Below, one piece after another: positions 33,430-46,924 of a stretch of DNA of 64,000 nucleotides. Position 1 is the stretch's first letter, and each line of letters opens with the position of its first letter. Source of the DNA: Rhynchospora pubera (lineage: Eukaryota; Streptophyta; Magnoliopsida; Poales; Cyperaceae); assembly GCA_028095005.1 (NCBI GenBank), contig JAMFTS010000055.1, forward strand, positions 1 through 64,000. The letters are read 5' to 3'. Under the pieces are notes generated by a model. It made no database searches, was not told the DNA's origin, and saw only the letters and a program-made list of their open reading frames with translations. The position numbers and the translations under genes are program-made.

Positions 33430-36265
33430 TTACTTTTTTATGTTTTCTATTATTTCTGAGAACGTGTTTAACCATTGAAATTAAAAAGACATTTTTTTCC
33501 CCGATGTCAACTTCGTTCTACATTAAATCTCACTCAAGTGAAAAGATATCTTGTTGTTGCGATTTTCAAACTGTTGAAATGCTTGATTAGCGTTATTGAT
33601 ATGTTAGCTTAGCACTTAACTTATAAACAGAACGCAGAGCGTTACTTAAAAAAAAAAAAAAAAAACGCAAAACAAAGGAAGGATGGTGCAAAAGATAAAA
33701 AATATAGTAAAAAATAAGGCTGAAGGGAAACAAAAGAAGACAAGGGTTTTGTTGGTCATTTGCACAAATTGAAATGCATGAGAAAGTAGCTAGCTCGTCT
33801 AACCCATCCTTACATATGGATTAGGAGATAAATGATATCGTTAAGAAGCAACTAATGATATTTTCAAGGATGACTTGATCCTTCTCTCAGAAATAATAAA
33901 TAAATAAAACAAATCAACTGATGAAATAAACTCATCCGACAATATTCACGGAGTAATACTACAAATCACCCATTTGGCATCTCCCGCAAAAGAAAGGACA
34001 ATCCCGGATTTGTCTTTTGTTCTTTTCTTTCTGTTCTCGCTGAACTTCTGGCTTTGTACATTTGGCCAACTTGTCCATCAAATCACTGTTTGAAAAAGGA
34101 ATTATTTTGGCCATTAGTGGAGGTGTTGTCTAATTGTGATTGGTAGATTGATAATCATTCAAAGATAAATTAAAATTGTTGGCATTTTACTACTGTTGCT
34201 TTAGATTGTTATGACAGTTCCTTATTTCTGGTGTTGACATTTTACTATTTCAAGAAATCGTTTCAAAGTAAAAAGGATTTGAAATATTTGGACAGAATTT
34301 TGCCGATTAATATTGAACCATATAAAATGACCAAATAAGTTCTGTTCAGAGATCAGAAGTTCAGAACTACTCTAAAATAATAGCACTTTCTTGTACAGAA
34401 ATAAGCTAAATATTTGTTAAACAAGATTTTTTTTTTAAAAAAAATAGTGTCTTAATAGATCACTCGTTTCGAGCGTGAAGAACTATATAACCTTTTACAT
34501 TCACTAGAATAAAAACCTAAATGGTTGTGTTCATAAATTATGAAGTTGTGCTCTCGACATAAGTGATATGAAACATTGTTTAACGAAAGTGCATAATTGG
34601 AGATTCAAAATAATTGGACTATTCAAAGAAAAATGATTAGGCTATGGCCGAAATGCTACATAAAATTTTGAAAACAAAATCAAAACAGCTTAAAAATCAA
34701 ATTAAAACCTACCTAGCTACCTTTAAACAATATATGATAGATCAAAAAGAGGAAAGATAATTGGAGCAATGATTGGTGAATCCAAGATAGGAGATCTTAT
34801 TAGATAAGCGCCTAAAGGCTAAAGGGTAAAGCTAGGCAGCACCATTGCTACTTCTATTGTTGAGGAACTGTGTTTCAAGATAAGGTTTTTTTTTTTAGAC
34901 ATACTAGATAGAGGCTATCTAGTTATGTTTCAAGATAAGGTTGTCATGTTACATGGCATGTTTTCCTCAGAAAAAGCTGAGTTGATGGGATGCAAATTCC
35001 CCTCCATCTTACCCAAAAAGATGAGCGAGTTCACTAAAAATAGAATAATTTTGAATACAATTCTATCGTATATATATATTTTTTTTATTATGGTTCAATC
35101 GTATATTCATATGCAGCAAGACCCCACGTTCGGTGCACATTTATTGTTGGATATATACTGTGTACAAGTAAATTCACAGGTATTTCAGGCTCCAAAGTTC
35201 AAGATAATATCAGACCATCTAAGTCTAACAAGGCGAGGATTTAAATGCAAGTATGAATTGTTGCAGGGTTCTCTATATTTTTTTCCCATAAAAATATTTT
35301 TGCTTATGGTTCTATACATATAGATTTTTTTTTATTAAAAAGATCTACAATTGATTGCATAACAATGTGATTATAATTCTAGTATTGACCTCTGAATTTT
35401 AAAAATTCATATTTTTGTAGGATAATTATATATTGAAAAATATATAAATTAAATAATTAATTTTTAATTCATTCGATAATTAAGTGTTCTTTTTTTGTCA
35501 TTCAGAGCCCATAGGCAAGTTGATATTAAGTTTGAAAATAAATTGGAAGAATTAATCTTCGTGTTATCATACAAAAAATAAATGTTACTTATTTGAACTA
35601 CTCTCATAAAACTTTGTACATCTGACTAAATCAAGAGTTGAAGAATTAATATTCAAATATAAAAAAAAAGAAACTCCACCGAATTGAGAACGTGTAGGGT
35701 AGAGGGATAAACTAAGTCCATGACTCTACCATTATTCTAGAGGTAACGGGTTCAATTTTCGCTGGACGCGGAAGAGAGATAAACTCTAATATACGGAGTG
35801 AGCTATGTCTCTGTAAATAAATTGACTCTTATTTCAAACTCCACCGAATTGAACGTGGTCCGTTAATTTGTTGGCAGGAAAATATAACACAGTTACGGGA
35901 CCAAAATTAGATCTGTCAAGTACTTGAGTTATTAATTTTATGGCATAGAAAGAGACATCTACTAATTTATTGGAAGACAAACTACATCTGATAAAAGTAT
36001 ACTCTCGGATAGTGCTGTATACGAATCGGGTTTGAGAGAGTTGAGCCCACTTCGAATTCGAGCTCGACACAACTCAAGTTGGCTCGAGGTGATCAAGTAA
36101 CGACTAGTGAAGAACTTTCAAGTTGGCTCTTCCGACTTGAAATGAAATCAGCTTTTCACGAGCTCGTGTAGACTCGAAAATAAAGAAAGAAAAGTAATTC
36201 TTGGTGGTTTTCTAATTCGAAAAAAGAGACGTGTATCTCTGAATATTCTGCATGCAAATATATAT
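33430..36265. other. AT-rich intergenic DNA
   Basis: No gene is recognised. The longest plus-strand frame (34925-35323) has no recognisable protein features. A tRNA-like B box (GGTTCAATTTTCGC, 35749-35762) may mark an old SINE. Confidence 0.5.
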
Positions 36266-36273
36266 ATTTCAAT

Positions 36274-36721
36274 CAAGCTTTTAAATTTCGGTTTTTTCGG
36301 TATGACGGTCCAGGTCCCCATGTTATTTCGGTGTTATTTCGATGTTATAACGGCGATATAACGGTGTAGTGTTTTTTTCAAAGTTTGACACACATCAATT
36401 CTATAACTATCAATTTATATGTTTATACATCTCCAATACTTCATACAAATAGCATACGGCCATACCAAATTCAATATACTGCAGTGTACCAATATTGAGT
36501 AGCAGTAGCAGCTTGTACCAATTTAACAATAGTTTAATATTGAATACACAATTTAACAACAGTAGCAATAACAACTTGTTATTTCGCCGAAATAACGCGT
36601 TATATCGCCGAAATAACTGAAATAACGCATTACGTTATTTACTCAATTAAGACTGTAACGTTAATGCGGTTTGACACAGAATACCGCTATTTCTATTATT
36701 TCCCCGAAATTTAGAAGCTTG
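36274..36721. mobile_element. hAT-like MITE, copy 1, with 8-bp target duplication
   Basis: 448 bp with termini CAAGCTTTTAAATTTCGG and CCGAAATTTAGAAGCTTG, flanked by the perfect 8-bp direct repeat ATTTCAAT (36266-36273 and 36722-36729). An 8-bp TSD is the hallmark of hAT transposons. The interior has short subrepeats of TTATTTCGCCGAAATAACG type. It has no coding capacity. A second copy is at 56011-56469. Confidence 0.9.
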
Positions 36722-36729
36722 ATTTCAAT

Positions 36730-39700
36730 TGAAAATAAAATTGCTCTCGCGGTCACACCACATGATTTTAAAAAATAAATAAATAAATGGTATTATTTTA
36801 ACAATACGACCGTCAAATATTTATATGTGACTATTCAATTAAAAATAAAACCTCCTTGAGAATTAATCTTAAGTTTTATAAATGAAACTACAGGTTAAGA
36901 ATCGCATTAACAAATTTTTTTGGCGATATTTGTGGATATTTTAAGTTCAAAAAACTTAAATCATCTTATTTTTTGAATAACAATAATAATGTCATTATTA
37001 GTGCTGGCCCCTCCTCCATCACACATGTCGTAGTATCTTGTAATAGTGTTCTCTTTCTTTATTGGTTTTTTTTTAGAGAAAGTTTTTTATTTGAATTTAT
37101 TAATAAAAGGACAAGCAGATGTATATTTGCCTGCGCCGTCACATGCAAGTAAAAAAGAAAAAAAAGAAAAAAAAAACTTGACATAGCAACCGGGATTAAA
37201 AAATTTGACTTGTGTTTCGACAAACTAAAACAATAATCCTGTTTAATATCTAGATCATTTTGAAAAATTTATCAAATTCACTGAGAAAATCAAAAGTAAA
37301 GATGAAACGGTACAAAGCAAAGTCCCGAGGAAAAGACATCTTGTACCACAAACTTGGTACGATCAGGGACCCAACTAGAAATATATAGCAAAAGAACAAA
37401 TGACAATCCAAGAGAATCCTAGGCCTGACTCCGGCCGTCATTTGGTGGGCCCTTTTCTCAGTGGAGGCTGTTATTGCACCACAAAATAATGCACCGCAAA
37501 CCCATGGTCCCCATGTAGCCATGCTAAAACGGTCAAGATTAATTGTTAAAAAAAAAATCACCACTAGCTAGATATTTAATAAGCTTTTCACTACAATAAT
37601 TACGGATTTACAATGCATATTCTAACATGTCTAATCCAATATTTTTTATAATAGGATTTTGATATGATTTGGATTGAATACGTATTTAGATTTCTAGTAG
37701 CTCGTTTATTTATTTAAAAATTGAGAATTTGGTGCAAAAATCCATCACTGAACCGACTCCATATTAAACTAAATGCTTGGTAAATTTTTTGTATCCATAA
37801 TTCTTTATATAACACGATCAATCAATGATAAAAAAAAATCATATTAATTACTATTTACTACGGATATCTGTAAATATTTTTCTTCCTTATTTATACCGGT
37901 CACAAAAATTTTAAACAAAAGTTTGTTACTTAGTCAAGCAAGACCTAAATATTTAATATGATCATTAGTGTACTGTATCTACAGACTACATGTGTATATA
38001 TATATGCCTTTAAATTTTAAAACCATACGAAATCACAAATTTTAATAAAAGATCATTACTTTCTATTTTCAACAACTTCATGTACACTACCATCATTCTT
38101 CAATTTTAGCAAATACCACACAAGTACAAAAAAACACAAGCATCTCGTGCAATAGAGTTTTCTTTTTATTTTTTTTCTTTTGAAAAAAATCATAGTAATA
38201 TAGCATGCATCACCAAAGTACAAATGTCTTTATGTTGCTTTAAAAGAACGTGATCAGGTGATTAATTTTTCCCCCAGACGAGCGTACCGGCTATAATATA
38301 TTTTATGCTTTTTAAAACTCTGAGCAATGTACTTTATGTGTGAAAATGATTCTGAAAAAAAAAATATTGCATTGCGTGATATTTGATTTTGGTATAGTCC
38401 TTGTGCTGATTGCGACTGCTTTGGATTCATCGGGAGAACATGTTGTTGCAACTACCGATTCGGGTGCAACTAAATTCAGATAAGCACATCATTTAGTTTT
38501 AATTTTTTCTTTATAAAAATACTAAATATTAAAAATAAATTGAGAGGTTTGACCTTCAATTTATCTTAAAAAAATATATATACTAAATAAATATCATGAC
38601 TTGGAGATTTCCTGCGATCGCAGTTTCTGGAGATGTTTGTAAGAACTCCTTCATCTTTTCACTGCACTAGTTTGCATGAACTGGGGGGGGGGGGGGGGGG
38701 GGGACCCTGAACAGGTAAGATTTGGTCCATGAATAGGTGCATACCGGATTGGACTCGTGGGGGAGTACCGTCCTAGCATTTGACAAGTTCCTTTGTTGCA
38801 TCTGGCACACAACTGTTCCAGTTCCAAATATATGTATTCGAGGCAAAAAGCAAGGATGCCTGCAATGGACGTATGAAAAATTCAATCAAAACATATATTC
38901 ATTTGGACAATTAGATCCGGATCCGGAGATACTGTTGGCGAACAGTTCTCCGGACAGTGTTCTGGTCTGGATCTTTTGTTGCAGCAGCTAAAAGTGTGGT
39001 CAGATAAATTAGTGTGGATAAATAACAATGGTCGCAGAAAATCCGGCTCCTGTACACTGCCTGTGAATATTTATCTCATGTGACGGACTCCACGCGGTTT
39101 TATAAAATTTATCAGGATTTTCTGTGATAGATGAAACAAAGTTCAAACACAACTAAACAAAAATTGTCATAGAAGATCCTATATCCAGAGCCAGCCATGT
39201 GAACTCCGCGCCATTTTCTATGCAAAAATGTATTATGACCTTTTGTCCTTGAATTCCCATAGTACATCGATATAAACTACATTAGTGGGTCCCACATGCT
39301 GAATAGCTAAAAAAAAATTTCTCAGCCGTCAATGCCCTTCAGGAGTTTTTAAACTCAATGATATTTTCGCTTTCAAATTTTTATAGCACTGTTTTAATTA
39401 AGTTATGTATTTATGTAATTATCAAAATATCATTGAGTTTTTAAATTGTTTCACTCCCATTCTATTATTTTTCGAAATTTACGCGCATCCTTTAGAATAT
39501 TATATAAAAAATAATAATACCGATTAAGAAAATTTTATTATTGTATTTTATTTAATGTGCCTTTGTAAGAGAAAATTTAAAAAATTATATAGGATATGCA
39601 ATCAATAAAAATAAAATTGTCGCACGTATTATTATAGGCTTTCAAATATCATACAAAAGCTATTTTGCAAAAAAAAAATAATTATTCTATTTTGTTTGAA

Positions 39701-39830
39701 ATTAAGTTTATTCTTAAGGGATTGTGTGCTATTATATATATATCATGCTAAACATTATAGCACAACGCAACTAATTGATATGATCCCTCAAATGGATAAA
39801 ATGTACAAAAATAAAAATAAAAAAATAAAA
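36730..39830. other. Intergenic DNA with repeat remnants
   Basis: No gene is recognised. A G-run of about 21 lies at 38683-38703. At 38530-38575 the sequence AAATTGAGAGGTTTGACC...CAATTTATCTTAAAAAAA matches the 3' end of the SINE family at 55548, a truncated copy. Confidence 0.5.
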
Positions 39831-39836
39831 AATAGA

Positions 39837-39863
39837 TCGCGCAACGCGCGAGATCCCCACTAG
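39837..39863 (+). mobile_element. Helitron-like 3' terminus
   Basis: Hairpin TCGCGC-AAC-GCGCGA (39837-39851), then GATCCCCA and CTAG at 39860-39863, followed by T. This is the standard Helitron 3' end. The body should extend upstream into the AT-rich DNA before 39830, but a 5' TC end could not be fixed. It is a different sequence family from the ends around 12570 and 20320. Confidence 0.7.
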
Positions 39864-40085
39864 TTGAAAGAAATATGCTCCGTGCAATATATTGTAGTTC
39901 AATACAAATTGAAATTGGTAACTGATACAGCAGGTGATTTTAGATTTTAATTTAATAGTTGGAAAAAAAAGTCAAATAAAAAATTCCGAGGGAAAAAAGT
40001 CAAATAAAAGTCAGAAATAATTTTATATTATTATTTTTTAATATAGATGGGATCAAACCCTTAGGCCTTAACTTATTTTTTTTTT

Positions 40086-40149
40086 GTGACCCACAACCGA
40101 ATTTCAAACCAGCGACTTTCAATGAAAGTACATTGTTCTTTGTCACTAG
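40086..40149 (-). mobile_element. SINE head fragment
   Basis: Read on minus: CTAGTGACAAAGAACAATG, then GAAAGTCGCTGGTTTGAAATTC. This is the A-box/B-box region of the SINE family seen at 1386 and 55548, here abutting the MITE cluster at 40150. Confidence 0.6.
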
Positions 40150-40650
40150 GGCTTCGTTTGGATGGGTGCAAGAATAAGGAAATAGTTTCTTCCGACTCCC
40201 AAATTTATCATAAACAATCCAAACTCTTCACAAAGTTACATACTTCCCAATACTTCTTCCCTTATTTCTCTTGGCTCCGTTTGGATAGGTGTGGGAAGAA
40301 TGGAAGAAGGGAAGAAGTGGGAAGAAGTATTGGGAAATGTGTAACTTTGGCTCCTTTTGGATGCGTTGAGAATAAGGTAGGAAGAAGGAAGAAGGGAAAA
40401 AATTTATTGGGAAGGGGTAAATTTATTGGAAAGTGTGTAACTTTTGTGAAGCGTTTGGATGATTAGAAATAAATTTATTGGTAAAAAGTGGTTATTCCTT
40501 ATTCCTTATTCCGGGAAGAAGCCATCCAAACGGAGCCTTTGGGAAGAGTTTGGATTGTTTATAATTTTTTTTCTTCCCTTCTTCCTTCTTCCTACTTCTT
40601 CTCAATGCATCCAAACGGAAGCCTTATTCCCACACCATCCAAACGGAGCC
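40150..40650. mobile_element. Nested cluster of TTTGGAT-type MITEs
   Basis: Several copies of GGCTCCGTTTGGAT and the reverse complement ATCCAAACGGAGCC (about 40150, 40263, 40350, 40525 and 40637), with interior blocks GGAAGAAGGGAAGAAG and TTCACAAAGTTAC. Their alternating orientation suggests insertion of related elements into one another. Confidence 0.75.
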
Positions 40651-40846
40651 TAGAAGAAGAGCTGATTTTTAGAAATAATTTTATTTCAAATTAATATTAA
40701 GTAGCAATTGCAAAAGGTCAAAAATAAATAATGTGAAACAAAACAAAAGTTACAACTGCATAAGACTAATGAGCCTTCCATTCAGCACATACTTCTTCTG
40801 TCAAAAATCAAAATGCTGATCTCCTTTTGAACCAAGTCAATTCGGA

Positions 40847-41000
40847 TGCGTTTGGATGAGTGTGGGAAGAAGGGAAGAAAGGAAGAAGTGGGAAAAAGTA
40901 TTGGAAAGTGTGTAATTTTGTGAAGAGTTTGGATTGTTTATAATTTTTTTTCTTCTTCTTCCTTCTTCTTCTTCTTTCTTCCAACAATCCAAACACACCC
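40847..41000. mobile_element. TTTGGAT-type MITE
   Basis: Begins GCGTTTGGATGAGTGTGGG and ends CCAACAATCCAAACACACCC. The interior GAAGTGGGAAAAAGTATTGG matches the neighbouring cluster and the element at 57532. Confidence 0.75.
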
Positions 41001-41004
41001 TTCA

Positions 41005-44000
41005 ATAAAAGCAATAAAACCAACAGTTAGGGCCATGGCATGCCTGAATATTCTCTTAAAAATATTATAGTATCATTAAAATGCACAAAATCATATTAAA
41101 AACAGAACACATGAGAGACAATGGGGCCTTTAAAGCTTAATAATAGAAAAATCCATGATAGACCAGGTCTGTTTATAGGTCATTGAGGATCCAGGGGGTA
41201 AGATTTGGTGCTGTTTAGGCCCACAAGTTACGTCAGCAAGATCTTTTGGGTGTACCCGAGAGATCATTATGGGGTTTTGAAACACAAAGAAGCACACTCT
41301 TCCCACTTCCATAAACCCTCTGCGCCAGGTTTGTAATGTCATTTTGTTTGGCAAGTTACTGACACTTGGGGGCCACAATTAATATAGTTAGTATATGCTG
41401 ATGTGGAGCCTATTTACAGAAAAGGTGCAGTTGAAGTGCCTTTTTGATTCGTCGCAGCGAATAGAGGCACTGGGGCTCCAGTGTCCCTCCTGCCTCCTGT
41501 TTGGTTGTACATGATTTGTGATTTGTGCCCCTAGAATTTTAGCGTTTTAAGTATTTCTTTTGTTTTGGTTTATTTGACAATTTGAGGTTCTCCTACTTAC
41601 AGAACAAAATTTGAAAATGTACTCGCCGTTTATTATTGTTATTTTTTTTTTTTAGTTGGGGATGAAAAGTCATCCTTTCCTATCAATATAAAAAGGTAAC
41701 GTTAACCAACCAAGCACCCACTTTTTATACGATCATCAGCAATATACAAAACTAATTCCGTGGCCGCATTGCATTTGTTCCAAAAATATATTTTTTTACA
41801 TTTTTATAATTAAAAATAATTTTCTATTTTTATTAAATATATTAAAAATAGTTGTACCAATCATTATATAATCTAAGAATTAAATATATTTAGAAATATA
41901 ATTAGATAGTTCATGTCTAATCTATAGTATTAATTAAAAATTGTGGTCTGTATTATCCCTTCTACGGCATGCGATTTAAGCCCTCTACTTTTGCAAGTTT
42001 TTTTTGGACATGGAATTTATGAAAAGTTTATATGGCGACTTTCTATGGCAGAAATTATTAATTTTGAACTAACAAATTTTTATCAAGAAATTTTGATAAG
42101 TTTTTTATGGTAGATTTTTTATATTTTACATAATTTTTTTTTGACAAGTTTGATAAAATAGATTGAATTATTCTCAATTTAAAAAAAGCATAGCAGCTTC
42201 GATGTCATGTCTAGTGTAAATTATCACATGGAAAATTTTCTACGGGAGTTAAGTTGAAATTTTTGTCCCTCTATATATATTTAAATTCACCGATCTAAAA
42301 AAAAGTAAATTGACTAATTTTGGTAGACATAAAAACGTGAATTAACATCTGCATTAAATATTGAGCCATCATTCTGTAGAAAAAAAGAAAAAGAAAATTA
42401 AGAGTCAATGTGTTAATAAAAACAGAGTAAATTACCATATGAAATCTCGACACGTGATTCTGTTACAGTAACTACTCCTTTAATGACACATGTGTAATAT
42501 TTGAATCAAAATCTTCTTAGATGAGAGCTGTGGACAATTAATGTCAAATGAGAGCTGTGGACAACCTATTGTTTGGTCAAATTTTTTTTACCCGTTTTTC
42601 ACCTTTTGATAGTAAGGCACATAATCTTTCATTTAATCTATAATATCCAACTTAATTTAACACTTTAGGTAAAAATAGAAAATATAATCTACTCTAAATA
42701 TATGTGGTTTGAATTACTTGATTACTTTGTTTTCAAACTAAATACAGATAAGTGGATCCAATATCCAACACGTACTATCAAGATTTGATTAAAGCAATCT
42801 ATGCAAAAGAGTAGATTGTGTTTTGTTGGATTGATGGTCCTTTATGTTTAAGGGTCACTCTTTGTTTTATTTTCTAATACCTAGTGGTTAGCCATTGTGG
42901 GCAAGTTAGATACTAGGAGATCTTATTTACCTTTTTCTTTTGATTAAGCATTTGTGGGAAACAAAGCTATGGCATCAAAATATGTACCCAACAATCAATC
43001 ATGCCATCAAGTGCTGCTCCTAACTTAAAATGCATGACAGAGACTTCATGAATTTGTAATCCAATTTTGGGTTATATTTGTTATCTTTTAGTTTTAATTA
43101 ATAAGTATCACGAAAGAAACTTTAAATTAATAATTATTTATACATTAATATATCTTTGTTTATATTATATTGCTCCTCAATTGTCACCACACTCTAGTGA
43201 GTTCTGCTGGTACTTGCAAAGTGTAGTTGCATACCTTCTAAGCAAAAATTAAAAAAGAAAGAAAGATAGAAAGAAAAGTTTCAATCAACTATCATAAAAA
43301 ATAATTTATTGTCTAAACCAATAGCATGATGCTGACATTAATTTTGAAAAGCAACTGTCAAGAAGGCACTCATGTCTTATAATGCCAACTAAACTTGACA
43401 AAACGTCTACAGTTTGTTGATTTTCATTTTTTTCAAGGGTCTTTTGCGTGAGCAATCAATATCTCAGTTAGGTCGTAAACATGCGAACGATCAAATGATA
43501 ATAAATAGTACGAGATGAAAGGCAATAAAATGGTAAATAATACAAAAATAAACTTATAATGCAATATCATTAATGATGTTAGATGTTTCATACCGTACGA
43601 CGCACTCATTTTTGGGTGCCTTAATTTGAAGACTTGAAATAGTAAGGATAATATTATTTAAATTTCGGACGAATTAGCATAATATCATTGTTTTGACTAC
43701 AATTTCGTATATAAAAACAAATTTGAAATGTGTGCTAATCTAGATTGGATTATTCCTCATCCATCCAAGCGCAATTGCTAGGAACTGCTTCTATTTTCAT
43801 CAAATGGAAGTTGCATTTTTTTTTTTATTGAAGTTGAAACCCGTAGCCCCGTAGGTAGGATGTTGCATTTTCACCGACAGACTCGGGAAAAAAGAAACTG
43901 ATGGGATATTTCACCGTGAAATTCTTGATGTGTTAATGAGCGACACTTATTAGTCTATTAATATCCGAAAAGATACTGATTAGTGTTTTAACTAGACAAG

Positions 44001-44530
44001 TATGTTAACCATTTTATTACAAGGCCTTCAAAAAAAAAAAAAAAAACCATTTTATTTAATTACAAGACCATTGTGCTTGCCAAGTTCTCGACGCATGTAA
44101 AATTGTTCATCAGCATTGGAATCTTCGAAACATTTAATGAGAGTATGAGACTCAGCATGAATTGTGACGTAATTTTACAAATCTGAACATAGTTTTATTC
44201 ATTTAGTCAATCATTTTATTATCATTTAACGAAGGATCTTCTTTTTTAGTTTTGATTGTTCCATCTAAAATAATCATATAAAATTTATTTGATAATGTAA
44301 TATGACAACATTATTATTACATTAATCTGACACATTTGTTTTAAATTAAATAATCTTGACGAAACACCATGAATCCTATGATCTGAGAATAATAACAAGT
44401 GTACCGTCCCGATCTGCCTTGAAACCTTTCCGGAGCCGTTAAGAGTGTGAACCACTGAACCCTCATACCGGATTTTCTGATAAGAAATTTAAATCCTCTA
44501 GGGGTCATTTTGAAAAAAATATTCTTTATT
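41005..44530. other. AT-rich intergenic DNA
   Basis: About 3.5 kb in which I recognise no gene or named repeat. Short open frames have no protein-like features. Confidence 0.5.
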
Positions 44531-44536
44531 TATCTC

Positions 44537-44543
44537 TATATAA
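44537..44543 (+). promoter_or_regulatory. TATA box of the APT gene
   Basis: TATATAA in CTCTATATAACC, about 140 bp before the chosen APT start codon. A CA/CG-rich stretch (ACGCACGCACACACGCGC) and GAGA repeats follow in the leader. Confidence 0.6.
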
Positions 44544-44681
44544 CCTTAAAACGGCCACATCTCGCTTGCTGTGCTTGTACAAACTACTAACTACACTCTC
44601 CTTTCTAAAGCACACCACGCACGCACGCACACACGCGCACACAGAGAGGAAGGCAGCGAGGGAGAGAGAAGGAGACATACA

Positions 44682-46320
44682 ATGACATATCCACAAGAGG
44701 AGGTAGATGGAAAGGAGAGAGGAGAGAAACCAATGATGAAGAAGAATAACAAGAGATTAGAAACAAAAATTGAAGGAATTGCTTCTTCCATTCGAGTTGT
44801 TCCCCATTTTCCTAAACCTGGTAGCCTTTCTTTATTTGTTTATATATGTAATTTTTTTTTTTTGAAATACAGAATTATAATTGAAATAAAGCAGCTCTGA
44901 CAAGCGCCTTTAGGTGCCTAGCATATTTACTGGAAACTCCAGACTTAATTTTGAGAACTGACTATATTTTGAAAATTGATTGAGATGCTATAGTATTATC
45001 AAACCTACAACTTATTATGTTTTTCTTGCATGTGTAATAGGGATAATGTTTCAGGATATCACTACGTTGCTTTTAAATCCAAAAGCTTTCAAAAATACTA
45101 TCGATTTGTTTGTCGAGCGGTACTCCAGCATGGACATCTCTGTTGTGGCCGGTACAGTTTATTTATATATGTTGCATGAAATTAAGAATACCTTTTTTTT
45201 ACAGCAATTTGTCTACACAATCCGGCACTGTGCGTCTGTGCCAACCAAATGGTCTCGGCATTCGGTTGCATGTGAACAAGAGTTTTACAGTCTGAAATAA
45301 ACAGAGACAACTAGTCTATAGAGTTGGCATGCTATTGACTTGGTCATCTCTTGCTCAGAATTTCTATTTAACAATAGTTTTGATCCCTCTTATTTAACTA
45401 GGAGTCGAGGCAAGAGGTTTCATTTTCGGTCCCTCAATCGCCCTTGCAATTGGTGCAAAATTTATTCCATTAAGGAAGCCAAGGAAATTACCAGGTATTA
45501 TCACTTATGTTATTTCAGTTTCCAGATGATTTTACAAATTCTTCTCCGCTGTTTGTAAACAAATTCAAACACGTGCATTGTATTAAATGAATAAATTTGT
45601 GCTCATATACATAGGCGAGGTTATATCAGAGAGATATGTACTAGAGTATGGTACTGATTGTCTTGAGATGCATGTTGGTGCGGTACAACCGGGCGAACGT
45701 GCCTTGGTTGTAGATGATTTAATTGCCACCGGTGGAACACTCTGTGCTGCCATGAATTTACTTGGTAAGTTTTGCCATTAAAATGTGGTTTTTATTCATT
45801 ATTGACTTAATGTAATTTTGTGTTAATCGCACAAATTTTGTTCTTACAATAGAGCGTGCTGGTGCTGAGGTGGTTGAATGTGCTTGTGTCATTGAACTCC
45901 CTGAGCTCAAGGTACATTTTATTTCATCGTGTAATCGTTGTGGTGCGTGACATCAGTGTGTGTATTTTTATTTTATTTTATTATTATTTTTTTCATTTGC
46001 TTGTGCGTGTGCGCATGTGTCTGCAAGAAAGCGAGAGAGAGAGTTCTTACATTATCATAGTCAGAATATAAAAAAAAGATGAGTTAACAGAACTTGGCAT
46101 CTACTTGAGATTTTGTTTTGAATTATTGTTCGACATTTGTCATTATAGTAGAATCGTTCGTTTTGTTCACTGTTTTAGTGCTTTTAAGGAAACAATTATT
46201 GTATGACTTTTAGACGTCGCCAATTGATTAATACTTGCCTTTATTTTTTGCAATGATAAATTTCAGGGGCGTGAGAGGCTGAATGGTAAGCCCTTATTCG
46301 TTCTAGTGGAATCACATTAA
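44682..46320 (+). CDS. APT: Adenine phosphoribosyltransferase
   Basis: Salvages adenine (and can act on cytokinin bases) to the monophosphate using PRPP. Six exons: 44682-44820, 45041-45151, 45402-45494, 45615-45764, 45853-45911, 46267-46320. All join in frame to 201 residues. Seen: IASSIRVVPHFPKPGIMFQDITTLL-type N-terminal core (about 33-56), VEARGFIFGP hood region, and the PRPP-binding loop VVDDLIATGGT at 146-156. The end is LPELKGRERL...LVESH. The ATG at 44682 gives about 30 extra charged residues before the conserved core compared with cytosolic APT1; a Met at residue 18 or 19 (MMKK) could be an alternative start. The extension is Lys/Glu-rich and does not look like a transit peptide. Confidence 0.93.
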
Positions 46321-46329
46321 GAGCACATC

Positions 46330-46924
46330 TTGTCTACATTTGCAAGGAGGCTCACTATCAAGTTATCAAGGCTGTGGGAGCATCTTTTATTCTCACTTTT
46401 TTTTTTGGGTAGTTTTGGTGCATGGTTTAGGATGTTAGATATATATATATTTTTTTGTTATTCTTCTGCTTTTATAGCCTTGAGATTATGAACACAATCG
46501 TTACCCATTGTTCAATCTTGTTCTCAATGTTATTTTGAACTTGTTCAGAAAATTGTTCACCTTTTTGTCAATATATTTGTTTCTCATCACTTGAAGTTTT
46601 ATTAATATTTAGTTATTGACAAATTACCAGCAGACTGTCAGACTAAGCGCCCCAAATATTTTCCAATTTGAAAAGACTAAGCATAATGAGATGTTAGAAC
46701 TTAGAAACGATATAATGAGATGTATATATATGATCGATCATCATAGCACACCGATTGTTCCCCCATGTCATTTTGTTCTTTGTTTGATGAGAAAGACAAC
46801 TAATAAAAAAGATGCCAGAAATGACATCAACATAAATATTAGAGAACTCCAATAGCCTACCCAGTTTCACCATATATATATTTTCTAAACAAACTAGTCT
46901 TCAAAACCACTAGAGACTTCTCTT
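46330..46924. other. Spacer between convergent APT and SKA1 genes
   Basis: Holds the two 3' untranslated regions, which meet tail to tail. No other feature was recognised. Confidence 0.55.

Noticed and set aside
35690..35830. Possible SINE with B box GGTTCAATTTTCGC
   Set aside because: No A box, tail or target duplication was found, so evidence is too weak to annotate.
38683..38703. G-quadruplex candidate in the G-run
   Set aside because: A plain homopolymer of about 21 G without nearby gene; more likely simple repeat or assembly noise.
40086..40466. 126-codon plus-strand ORF
   Set aside because: Crosses a SINE fragment and MITE termini, so it is repeat-derived and has no protein features.
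44571..44900. 109-codon ORF starting upstream of APT
   Set aside because: It has no ATG before 44682 in this frame and runs past the clear donor at 44821; only the part 44682-44820 is APT exon 1.
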